A stretch of DNA of 64,000 bases from Pacificoceanicola onchidii (GTDB lineage Bacteria; Pseudomonadota; Alphaproteobacteria; Rhodobacterales; Rhodobacteraceae), in NCBI RefSeq assembly GCF_004804335.1, contig NZ_SRXY01000004.1:186001-250000 (forward strand), in the 5' to 3' direction. This document shows, one piece after another, positions 1-7,462 of the stretch. Under the pieces are notes generated by a model. It saw only the letters and a program-made list of their open reading frames with translations. It ran no database searches and was not told where the DNA came from. Every line of letters starts with the position of its first letter. Position 1 is the stretch's first letter. The translations under genes and the position numbers were made by a program.

Positions 1-33
1 ATTTCGGTTTCTCGATGGAAGTCTGAGCACCCG

Positions 34-798
34 GTGCAGATCGAACGGCTGACCGCCTTGCGAGCCGATATCGACCTGCTAAAGCAGCATCTTGCAAACG
101 GCGCGCTGGACACGACCTTCCCGTGGGACAAGCTGGTGACATGGAGTGAACAGGAGCTGAGCGAAGAAGGGCAGGAATATGTGGCCTCTCTGATCCTGGA
201 ACCCTATAGCGATCTTGTCGATGATCTTGCGTCATCGATGTCCGACATCGATCCGGACACGTTCCGCATCGACGGCAGCTTGTCGGTTGATGAAATGCGC
301 GCGCTGATCGAAGCAAGGTTCGGCTGGGCTTTGAACCTGGATTGGGGTGCCACGGAAAACTGTGCCCGAGCATGGTATGTATCAGCCGAAAAGCTGGAGC
401 CTCGGGTGGGCGAGCGGTTCGAAGAGCCGATTTCCCAATTCGAAATCCCGCTGGCCCCCGCCCGTGATGCCGTCGCTGCTCATGCGGAGTTGCGCAATTG
501 GGAGGGCACCAAGCCGATTGCAGAATTCCTGCTGCGCCACCCTGAGCATCGGCACACGATCCGCCGCGCACAGATCGGAGCCAATGCGCCCTACAGCGAG
601 ATCAACGACAATACAATTTCGTCCGAACTGTTCCCTGTCGATCTTTTGCGGGTCAAGCTGGCGTTCTTCGGCGCCACGCAATTCTCCCCCCGGTCTGATC
701 GTTGGGTGCGGATTTGCATGTACGGCAATGCGCCATACCCAGAAGATCTGACCAACAGCGACGCAGATCTGTGGGTCTACCCGGAGGTGACAGCATGA
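34..798 (+). CDS. Hypothetical protein paired with a DUF3726 gene
   Basis: I do not recognise a family. The product is an acidic, soluble-looking protein of about 254 residues with no signal peptide or membrane segment. I take the GTG at 34 as start because GGAAG lies about 12 bases upstream and another frame closes with TGA at 24-26, as if a previous gene ended there. However, this frame is open back to base 1, so the true start may lie outside the window. The stop overlaps the ATG of the next gene (ATGA), so the two are very likely translationally coupled and act together. Function cannot be inferred from the sequence alone. Confidence 0.6.
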   Translation: MQIERLTALRADIDLLKQHLANGALDTTFPWDKLVTWSEQELSEEGQEYVASLILEPYSDLVDDLASSMSDIDPDTFRIDGSLSVDEMRALIEARFGWALNLDWGATENCARAWYVSAEKLEPRVGERFEEPISQFEIPLAPARDAVAAHAELRNWEGTKPIAEFLLRHPEHRHTIRRAQIGANAPYSEINDNTISSELFPVDLLRVKLAFFGATQFSPRSDRWVRICMYGNAPYPEDLTNSDADLWVYPEVTA

Positions 799-1439
799 CA
801 TTCGCATTGATCGAAGTAGAAGCCATGGCCAAGAAAGCCGCCCGCGGAGCCGGTTACGGCTGGGGTATGGCCGAAGAAGCCGCCAAGGCCACCCGTGCGC
901 TCTGCGCTGTGGGTCTTGACGGCGTCGCCGCGCTCGCAGCTGCCTTGACCTCTGTTGACGGGAAAAACCTCTCTGAGGTGAGACCATCGACACTTAGTGG
1001 AGACTGGCGTGGAGAAACGGGGGCCCTCTGCCCTGTATCAACGGGCGCAGCGCTTTCAGATAGTGTTCAGATCTGGGCCAAAGAAGGTAAGCGGATCACA
1101 AACATCAACGTTCCTGTTCTACTCGTTCCTTTTGCCATGAATGCTGCGCGCCATCACGGCCAAACAGTGACGCTGACATGGGGCGGTTCCCAAGTCGTGA
1201 CCGACGGTTCGTCAGTGGATGTCTCATTGGACCATGAGTACAAAGAGAACGAGATTGCGGACATGGCAACCGTCAGGGTCGGAGGGCAGTTGACCTCTCC
1301 CAGCGCATCTCATTTCCGTTCAGCACCAGCAGCCGACGATTGGAAAACGCTGTGTGATCTGGCACAGCGCACCTACGCCCCGGACACCGAGGAATCCCGG
1401 CGCAAGGGTGCAGGCGCGGGGCTGACCGACAACGACTGA
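795..1439 (+). CDS. DUF3726 domain-containing protein
   Basis: The 214-residue product begins MTFALIEVEAMAKKAARGAG and continues YGWGMAEEAAKATR. This resembles the start of DUF3726 proteins, a family of unknown function common in Rhodobacteraceae, in which an N-terminal helix rich in KAARGAG is followed by a W-G-x-A-E-E segment. The start at 795 is chosen because it overlaps the stop of the upstream gene (ATGA) and the family similarity begins there; a longer open frame from 702 would run inside the upstream gene. There is no signal peptide or catalytic motif that I can name. It ends the small plus-strand pair at the left edge. Confidence 0.6.
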   Translation: MTFALIEVEAMAKKAARGAGYGWGMAEEAAKATRALCAVGLDGVAALAAALTSVDGKNLSEVRPSTLSGDWRGETGALCPVSTGAALSDSVQIWAKEGKRITNINVPVLLVPFAMNAARHHGQTVTLTWGGSQVVTDGSSVDVSLDHEYKENEIADMATVRVGGQLTSPSASHFRSAPAADDWKTLCDLAQRTYAPDTEESRRKGAGAGLTDND

Positions 1440-1893
1440 CACGGCCAGTCGCTGAGCATTGGCGGTAGAATGGCGAGGGCTTCATTCGCCGCCATTGCCA
1501 TTCACTTTAACGCTGCGCTTTGGACGAATGGCAGCTGTGACGGCCCGCGCCGCAAGAGACGTCGCAGCTGCCAGAACCAGCACCCCAATCATGGCGCCAG
1601 CCCGGAGTTTCCCGAGGTGGCTCGAAGACGTTCAACGACCCTGCCCTCCCCTTCGGGTCTGCATTGTTAAGCAGTTTCAAACGACATTCCGCAAGTCGGC
1701 TCAAGATACAGGGCCAGTGGATGGTAAGGACGGCGATGCGATGGCAGCAGGAAAAAGACGCGTGGACACCGCGAGAAGGGCGGCAGTGCTCAGCGATATG
1801 GTGGCTAGGTTACCCTGATCGCACAGAGCTTTCAGGAAACGTTTTTCCGGCGCAACCGAACGGCTAAACCTCGGTTTGCCTGCCTGTTCCAGC
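1440..1893. other. Gene-poor stretch, no feature recognised
   Basis: About 450 bases between the DUF3726 gene and the DUF1330 gene, whose 3' ends converge here. Short open frames occur in several phases but none has a convincing ribosome binding site or a product that looks like a protein family. No clear terminator hairpin with a T tract was found. It may hold decayed coding sequence. Confidence 0.5.
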
Positions 1894-2190
1894 TCACGCC
1901 TCGCCGACAACACTGACACTGTAGCGGGAGAAGGCCTCATCACGGATAGGTTTTACCGCTTCATACTCGGGGCTCTGAAAGACCGACGCAACGGCATCGT
2001 GGTCCGGATATTCAACCAGGATTATTGTCTCGGCTGGCTTCCCGCCGACGACCGCCTTGGACACATCAAACCGTTGGACAATCTTTGCCTTCGCACGCTC
2101 CATCAGCGGCTGGGTTACTTCGAAATAGCGGGCTAGGGCCGACGGGTTGGCCTCGTTTACTGTGACCATTGCCAAAACAGTTACCGTCAT
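1894..2190 (-). CDS. DUF1330-type small dimeric alpha/beta-barrel protein
   Basis: The 98-residue product starts MTVTVLAMVTVNEANPSALA and contains a conserved-looking run ETIILVEYPDHDAVASVFQS followed by PEYEAVKPIRDEAF. The pattern of a ferredoxin-like fold with F/Y-P-D-x-D-A and S-x-E-Y-x-x-x-x-x-x-R is typical of DUF1330 (dimeric alpha-beta barrel) proteins. The start at 2190 is preceded by GGAGGG at ideal spacing; an open frame continues much further upstream but would lack similarity. The gene stands alone, with gene-poor DNA on both sides. Its biochemical role is unknown; members of this fold include small oxygenases and stress proteins, but no catalytic residue can be assigned. Confidence 0.75.
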   Translation of the reverse strand: MTVTVLAMVTVNEANPSALARYFEVTQPLMERAKAKIVQRFDVSKAVVGGKPAETIILVEYPDHDAVASVFQSPEYEAVKPIRDEAFSRYSVSVVGEA

Positions 2191-2739
2191 TCTAGGATCC
2201 CTCCGAACCAAGTTCAAAAGCAAACGAGACCACGACCAAATCTCATTATCTGCAAAGCTATAGAGCACCAGACACCAAGCGACAATCTCCGGAAAGATGG
2301 CTTGTCCAAATCCGGAACCAGCCCTCGAAGCGGCCATTCGTTCAGGTTTAGGCCCAAGCCCTAGGTGCGGACGAAACGGGCGTTTCAAGTGAGCGATCCC
2401 GATGTCGAAAGTGGCTTTAAGCGGACGTTGAGCGCACACCCGTCCCGGACTTGATCCGGGACCTCTCGACCATCGCACAAGCCGCGTCATCGACGGGCCG
2501 TGGTGCGGCGATCCTCCTTCTGATCCCCTCGGTTTATCTCAGAAACTGGCGCGCTAGGCTGGTGTGGCGCCCAGCACCAACCCAATCGCCGTGCCGGGGG
2601 GCGGCCCGTCGATTTGCGCGGCGGCCTGCGGCCTTGCTCCGCGCCTGAGGTGAGTGGAATGTCCGCAAAAGGCCAAGCGCTGATATTCATCGTGTCAGGC
2701 TGCGCCGCAGCGCATGTCGATGTCGTTCGGAGAGCGTTG
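2191..2739. other. Gene-poor stretch with an intergenic palindromic repeat
   Basis: About 550 bases lie between the promoter side of the DUF1330 gene and the 3' end of the glutathionyl-hydroquinone reductase gene. Apart from the palindrome at 2442-2462 nothing coding is convincing. An open frame starting at 2660 runs into the reductase gene on the other strand but has no family resemblance. Confidence 0.5.
2442..2462. repeat. Short intergenic palindrome GTCCCGGA-N5-TCCGGGAC
   Basis: Perfect 8-base arms GTCCCGGA and TCCGGGAC flank the loop CTTGA. Copies of this type of palindrome are widespread between genes of alphaproteobacteria, so it is probably a dispersed repeat rather than a local operator. 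No T tract follows that would make it a terminator. Confidence 0.7.
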
Positions 2740-3753
2740 TCAGGCGAGTTCCGGGTGAGCATAGGCTTCTGGATACGGCATGGGCAGCAACGGTCCTGAT
2801 GGGACAACCCCGTTCCAGGATCGTCCGAAATATCCCTGACGGCAGTGGATCAAAGACCCCGCCTGCGCCACGCCGGGCAGCGCATAAACGCGGCACAGCC
2901 AGCGCCACAGATGCGGATAGTCGAGGATGCGGGCGCCATTCAGCTTCATGCGGACGTAGTAGACCGGATCATGGCGATAGAGGGTTGGAAAAAGGCGCAA
3001 ATCGGCCTCTGTGAAGCTGCCACCGGTCAGGTATGCGCTCCCGTCCGATAGCAATTCGTTTAGATTACTCAGGGTCTCAAAATAAGCGTCAAACGCCTGC
3101 GCATAGACCGCTTGGTCCGAGGAAAAACCCGCTTTATACGCCCCGTTGTTGATCGTGACATAGATCCGTTCGTTCAACTCATCGACCACCCCCTTTTCCG
3201 CGGGATCAGCGGGCACCAATTGGGGACGTTCCGAAAGCGCACTGCCAAGTTGCTCGGCATAGGCATCAAGCATTCGAATAATCTCGGCGCTTTCATTGTT
3301 CACGATGCGCCCGGCAATTTTGTCATACAGGATCGGGACGGATTGTTCGTCTGAGCCTTCGCGCTGGTAGATTTCCTTGGCAAGTCTCAGGCTCATGCCG
3401 GTCCCGGTCTCTGTCGTGCATTCCGGCAAAGGGGTGCCGGTCAAAGTTGCAACGCGGTCCGGCGCGAACGCCCACAGGTTCGGGCCCGCCGGATCCGTCT
3501 CATCGGTGCGGTTGGGGAAAGCGACATCCATCGAAATGCTGTCCTCAAGCCCCAGCACCGCACGCGCCAGCGTCACGCGGTGGCACCAAGGGCAGTTGAG
3601 CGCCACAAACAAATGATAGCGCCCCGGTTCTGCAGGGAACTCTGCATCACCAATCCTATGGCGAAACCCGCTGACGCCGCGCACGAATTCGCCTCGTGCG
3701 CGGCGTCCTTTTGCATCGGACTGGTCTTCTTGTGTGGAGACGTCCTTAGTCAT
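2740..3753 (-). CDS. Glutathionyl-hydroquinone reductase (glutathione S-transferase, xi class)
   Basis: The 337-residue product has the N-terminal run LFVALNCPWCHRVTLARAVL, whose CPWC motif carries the catalytic cysteine of glutathionyl-hydroquinone reductases (YqjG/PcpF/ECM4 family), followed by the long C-terminal helical GST domain with IYVTINNGAYKAGF. Length is normal for the family (about 330). Such cytosolic enzymes reduce glutathionyl-(hydro)quinones back to hydroquinone plus glutathione; PcpF does this for chlorinated intermediates in pentachlorophenol breakdown. The ATG at 3753 has GAGAGGA upstream. The gene follows the hemerythrin gene with a 2-base gap, so it is co-transcribed as the last gene of a minus-strand cluster. 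Confidence 0.9.
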   Translation of the reverse strand: MTKDVSTQEDQSDAKGRRARGEFVRGVSGFRHRIGDAEFPAEPGRYHLFVALNCPWCHRVTLARAVLGLEDSISMDVAFPNRTDETDPAGPNLWAFAPDRVATLTGTPLPECTTETGTGMSLRLAKEIYQREGSDEQSVPILYDKIAGRIVNNESAEIIRMLDAYAEQLGSALSERPQLVPADPAEKGVVDELNERIYVTINNGAYKAGFSSDQAVYAQAFDAYFETLSNLNELLSDGSAYLTGGSFTEADLRLFPTLYRHDPVYYVRMKLNGARILDYPHLWRWLCRVYALPGVAQAGSLIHCRQGYFGRSWNGVVPSGPLLPMPYPEAYAHPELA

Positions 3754-3755
3754 GT

Positions 3756-4325
3756 CTATCCTCTCAATCGGTGGTGCAGGATGATGGGCACCGCGAGGTC
3801 TTCTTCGTCCGTCAGATGGCGTTTCAGGAACGCCTCGATCACCTGCGCCTGACCGTGCACAGCGCCTGCTTCGTCATAGGCTTGCGCCTCGTCCAGAGCC
3901 GCAAGCTTGATCACCCGGTTGGCCTGGCGTGTGAAACCCTCCAGAACCACATCAAGTTCGGCATGGTCTTTTTCCAGAACCTCCAAACCGGCATCAAACC
4001 GTGCATCGGCAGCTGAAAGCTCCGGGAAGTAGCTGTGATCCTCCCAGCCGTGATGGCCGTGCAGATTGCCTACAAGCCGCCCGCCCAGAAATGACAGCCG
4101 GGCGGTGTAGTCGTCCAGCGCCATCTCTTTGTCGAGCACACGTTCCGTATCCAGTCGCACCCGTTCGGCCAGCGCGCGAAAGCTCTGATGGGCGCTGAGC
4201 CATTGGCGGGTCTTGTCCTTGAAGCCGGGATGCGCCTCCCACGCGTCGCGCGGGTAGGAGTCCAGAAGAAAACGCATCTCTTCGGGCATATCGGTGTCGC
4301 GGATTGTGTAGGTGGTGTCGAGCAT
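3756..4325 (-). CDS. Hemerythrin/HHE cation-binding domain protein
   Basis: The 189-residue protein is a four-helix hemerythrin-like domain. Likely diiron ligands are visible in LHGHHGWEDHSYFPEL, in LEKDHAELDVVLEGF and in LKRHLTDEEDLAVPIILHH, giving the His/Glu pattern of HHE proteins. Such proteins bind O2, NO or reactive oxygen species, or store iron. The ATG at 4325 is preceded by AAGGAGAG at 8 bases, which I prefer to an upstream start at 4370. It lies 69 bases after the CDGSH/glutamate-synthase fusion gene and directly before the hydroquinone reductase, consistent with one redox operon. A second, more degenerate hemerythrin-like gene is found in the nar cluster at 23082. Confidence 0.85.
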   Translation of the reverse strand: MLDTTYTIRDTDMPEEMRFLLDSYPRDAWEAHPGFKDKTRQWLSAHQSFRALAERVRLDTERVLDKEMALDDYTARLSFLGGRLVGNLHGHHGWEDHSYFPELSAADARFDAGLEVLEKDHAELDVVLEGFTRQANRVIKLAALDEAQAYDEAGAVHGQAQVIEAFLKRHLTDEEDLAVPIILHHRLRG

Positions 4326-4394
4326 CGGGTCTCTCCTTTCGCTTCTGATGTGGGGGTTGGGATTCCCCACACCAGAGCGCGGGCGGCAGGGCGG

Positions 4395-5927
4395 CTATGC
4401 AGGCCCGGCAAAGCGGATACCGGCCAGATCGGCCACATCGCGCTTCCAGCTTGTGATGTCGCGGGGGGTGAACCCGGACAGGCTGTCATGGCCGCAGGCG
4501 CGCGCCATCACCTGCATCAACTCGGCCGAGGCACCGAAATAGCGCGCCAGCTGTTCAGCCCCGCGCTGCACGTCAAGCCGCCTGCGCAGCTCCGGTTTCT
4601 GGGTCGCGACGCCGACAGGGCAGTTGTTGGAATTGCACATGCGCGCCGCGATACAGCCAACGGCCTGCATGGCAGAATTGCTGACCGCAATCGCATCCGC
4701 GCCAAGGGCCATTGCTTTGACGAAATCCTCGGCCACCCGCAGCCCGCCGGTAATCACCAGCGTCACCTCCCGGCCCGTTTTCGCGTCCAGATGCCGCCGG
4801 GCGCGGGCCAGAGCAGGGATCGTTGGCACAGAGATGTGGTCGCGGAAGATCAAAGGCGCGGCCCCGGTGCCGCCGCCACGTCCATCAAGGATGATATAAT
4901 CGGCAGAGGCCTCCAGTGCGAAGTCGATATCGTCTTCGATGTGATTGGCTGACAGTTTGAACCCGATGGGAATACCACCCGAGCGTTCGCGCACCTGATC
5001 GGCGATCCGCTTGAAATCAGCAGGGCTGTGCAAGTCGGGGAAGGTGGACGGCGAGATGGCCGCCTGGCCGGGCTCCAGACCACGCACCTCCGCGATCTTG
5101 CCTTGCACCTTGTCACCCGGCAGATGCCCGCCCGTGCCGGTCTTGGCCCCCTGGCCACCCTTGAAGTGGAACGCCTGAACCTTGGCCACATGATCCAGCG
5201 ACCAGCCGAATTGCGCCGAGGCAAGCTCATAGAAATACCGGCTGTTCGCGGCCTGCTCTTCCGGCAGCATGCCGCCTTCGCCAGAGCAAATACCCGTGCC
5301 CGCCATTTCGGCCCCGCGCGAGAGTGCCGTTTTGGCCTCTTCGGACAACGCGCCATAGCTCATGTCCGAAACAAAGAGCGGGATCGAAAGCGTCAGCGGC
5401 TTGGCCGCGCGCGGGCCGATCACCACGTCGGTTGCGACTTCTGCCTCATCCAAGAGCGGCTTGCGCGCCATCTGGGCGGCGAGGATCTGGATGTCGTCCC
5501 AATGCGGCAGATCCTTGCGCGGCACGCCCATGGCGCCCAGCTCGCCGTGGTGGCCAAGCTTGGACAGCCCGTCCTTGGCAAGCGCATGGATGCGGGCAAC
5601 AGTCGGCTCTTCAGGCGTGGGCGTCGCCTGCGGTATATCGGATTTCGGCTCTGGCGCCGGATCGCCTGCGGATTTGTCGCCAAGACGCGTGTGGGAACCA
5701 TCACAAAAGGGCGCATTCGCACTGGCTTTGCACTGACACAGCGTTGCCGCACCGTCCTTGTCAGCCGCAAATTTCAGAGGCTCGAGCCCGGTCCCGGCAT
5801 GAGACCCGTCGCAAAAAGGTTGCGATTTGGACCGCCCGCAACGGCACCAGAAGTAGGTTTTCCCTGCCTCCAAATCGACTTTGGTCGGGTGTTTTGCAGC
5901 GATGATTGGAATGGCTTTGTCGGTCAT
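4395..5927 (-). CDS. Double CDGSH iron-sulfur domain fused to a glutamate-synthase-like FMN domain
   Basis: The 510-residue protein begins with two CDGSH motifs, CRCGRSKSQPFCDGSH (Cys28, Cys30, Cys39, His43) and CQCKASANAPFCDGSH (Cys64, Cys66, Cys75, His79), each a ligand set for a redox-active [2Fe-2S] cluster. A proline-rich linker (about 85-110) leads to a glutamate synthase alpha/beta-barrel domain (about 125-490) with SDMSYGALS, GGQGAKTGTGGHLPGDK, LDGRGGGTGAAP and the C-x5-C-x4-C motif CIAARMCNSNNC of the GltS [3Fe-4S] cluster. There is no glutaminase domain, so it is not a classical GltB. Likely an FMN oxidoreductase with a built-in electron relay; the substrate is unknown. It is in a minus-strand cluster between pirin and hemerythrin genes. 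Confidence 0.88.
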   Translation of the reverse strand: MTDKAIPIIAAKHPTKVDLEAGKTYFWCRCGRSKSQPFCDGSHAGTGLEPLKFAADKDGAATLCQCKASANAPFCDGSHTRLGDKSAGDPAPEPKSDIPQATPTPEEPTVARIHALAKDGLSKLGHHGELGAMGVPRKDLPHWDDIQILAAQMARKPLLDEAEVATDVVIGPRAAKPLTLSIPLFVSDMSYGALSEEAKTALSRGAEMAGTGICSGEGGMLPEEQAANSRYFYELASAQFGWSLDHVAKVQAFHFKGGQGAKTGTGGHLPGDKVQGKIAEVRGLEPGQAAISPSTFPDLHSPADFKRIADQVRERSGGIPIGFKLSANHIEDDIDFALEASADYIILDGRGGGTGAAPLIFRDHISVPTIPALARARRHLDAKTGREVTLVITGGLRVAEDFVKAMALGADAIAVSNSAMQAVGCIAARMCNSNNCPVGVATQKPELRRRLDVQRGAEQLARYFGASAELMQVMARACGHDSLSGFTPRDITSWKRDVADLAGIRFAGPA

Positions 5928-6106
5928 GGTGGCTCTCCCTGTGTTTTTTGTGGCCAGCTTAGGCCGGCCGTTTGTTCAATCGTGCGCGATCATGCACCGC
6001 AGTGTAATCCATGTCTGGTCCCATCGGCACAACGCGTGTCGGATCGATTTGGTGTCGCACCACTGATCGACCCTTTGGCCGTCTTGCAACAGTCCCACGA
6101 CGGCCC

Positions 6107-7021
6107 CTAGTGATCCGGCGGCTTGATAAAGGTGTTGTTGCGCAGATCCGTGAAGGCTTGCTGCAATTCGGCCTGCGTGTTCATCACGATCGGGCCATGC
6201 CACGCCACAGGTTCCTTGATCGGCGTGCCCGCGACCAAAAGGAACCGCACGCCTTCCGGACCGGCCTGCACCTCGATCTCATCGCCCGTACCAAAGCGCA
6301 CCAGCGTGCGGTTGCCGGACATGTCGCGGATGTTAACCTCCTGCCCCATGACCTCCTTTTCCAGAAGAACGCCAGACGGGGTGGAGGCATCCATAAACCG
6401 TGCTTGCCCGTCAAACACATAGGCAAAGGTGTTGCGATAGGTATCAACCTTGAAGCGCTTTCTCACACCGGCGGGCACCCGGATATCCAGATACAGTGGA
6501 TCCGCGGCGATCCCGTCGACCGGGCCGCGCTTGCCCCAGAACGTGCCGATCACGATTTTGACGCGTGTGCCGTCATCGTCGATGACCTCGGGGATCTCCT
6601 TAGCCGCGACGTCCTGATAGCGCGGCGCGGTCATCTTGAGATGGCCGGGCAGGTTTGCCCAAAGCTGAAACCCATGCATCTGGCCACGCGCATTTCCGGT
6701 GGGCATTTCCTGATGCAGAATGCCGGATCCGGCGGTCATCCATTGGATGTCGCCCGCGTGCAGGTTGCCTGCGTTGCCGAGGCTGTCGGAATGTTCGACG
6801 GTCCCTTCCAGCACATAGGTGATGGTCTCGATCCCGCGATGGGGGTGCCACGGAAAGCCGCGCTGGTAAGCTTCGGGATCATCATTGCGAAAATCGTCGA
6901 GCAACAGGAACGGATCCTGCGCGCTTGGGTCCTGAAACCCAAAAGCGCGGTGCAGATGCACACCAGCGCCTTCCATGGTGGCTTGGGCTTGGGACGTTCC
7001 AATGGCGGGGCGGATAGACAT
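6107..7021 (-). CDS. Pirin family protein (bicupin)
   Basis: The 304-residue protein carries the pirin signature FPWHPHRGIETITYVLEG and HSDSLGNAGNLHAGDIQWM, with His residues that bind iron in the N-terminal cupin, and MTAGSGILHQEMP. Some bacterial pirins have quercetin 2,3-dioxygenase activity; others act as redox-sensitive co-regulators. The start at 7021 has AAGGAGG at ideal spacing, whereas the open frame extends to 7240. It is the first gene of the minus-strand cluster, 179 bases before the CDGSH fusion gene, and is divergent from the dehalogenase gene at 7463. Confidence 0.9.
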   Translation of the reverse strand: MSIRPAIGTSQAQATMEGAGVHLHRAFGFQDPSAQDPFLLLDDFRNDDPEAYQRGFPWHPHRGIETITYVLEGTVEHSDSLGNAGNLHAGDIQWMTAGSGILHQEMPTGNARGQMHGFQLWANLPGHLKMTAPRYQDVAAKEIPEVIDDDGTRVKIVIGTFWGKRGPVDGIAADPLYLDIRVPAGVRKRFKVDTYRNTFAYVFDGQARFMDASTPSGVLLEKEVMGQEVNIRDMSGNRTLVRFGTGDEIEVQAGPEGVRFLLVAGTPIKEPVAWHGPIVMNTQAELQQAFTDLRNNTFIKPPDH

Positions 7022-7044
7022 GGGGCCTCCTTCTTGTGCTCTGA

Positions 7045-7271
7045 GGACTGACCGGCTCTGTTTGGATGCCCATCGTGCCTGAGGCGGCGTCGAAGGGCGC
7101 GCGGATGATGTTGCCCGCAACGTCCTCCAACTCGGGATCAACAATGATAGTGTAGCGCCCGGCCTGCCAAGGGCGACCCTGGACAAGCGACCAGCCTCCG
7201 CCTTCGCTGGTGATCCTGCCCGTTTCCTGCTTTGACGCAAGGTGCGGAGTGAAGATGAATCCGCTCACCAT
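7045..7271 (-). pseudogene. Possible remnant of a gene with an Ig-like C-terminal domain
   Basis: On the minus strand this stretch translates to a segment containing AGRYTIIVDPELEDVAGN and RAPFDAASGT. That looks like the last strand pair of a bacterial Ig-like or SbsA-type domain, often at the C-terminus of secreted proteins. No matching N-terminal part, start or ribosome binding site is present, and the frame runs on into the pirin gene. I read it as a decayed fragment; the evidence is only this resemblance. The rest of the 441-base gap between pirin and the dehalogenase holds no gene I can support. Confidence 0.35.
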
Positions 7272-7462
7272 CACACCTGTCGCGTTTCGTCTTTTGGTCA
7301 CTTCGGTTGATGCCAAAAAGCCCACAGGCCCGGGAGACAAGGAAAGTGGTTGTTTTGGCCATGAACATTGCCACACTGACAAAACCGATTGCCTGGCATG
7401 AGCCTGACTATCTGCGAGATACTTCGGCTCAATCGCCTGGCGCTTTATGAAGGACCACTTCC

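Noticed and set aside
2614-2799. Short plus-strand frame downstream of the palindromic repeat
   Set aside because: No ribosome site or family resemblance, and it overlaps the end of the hydroquinone reductase gene.
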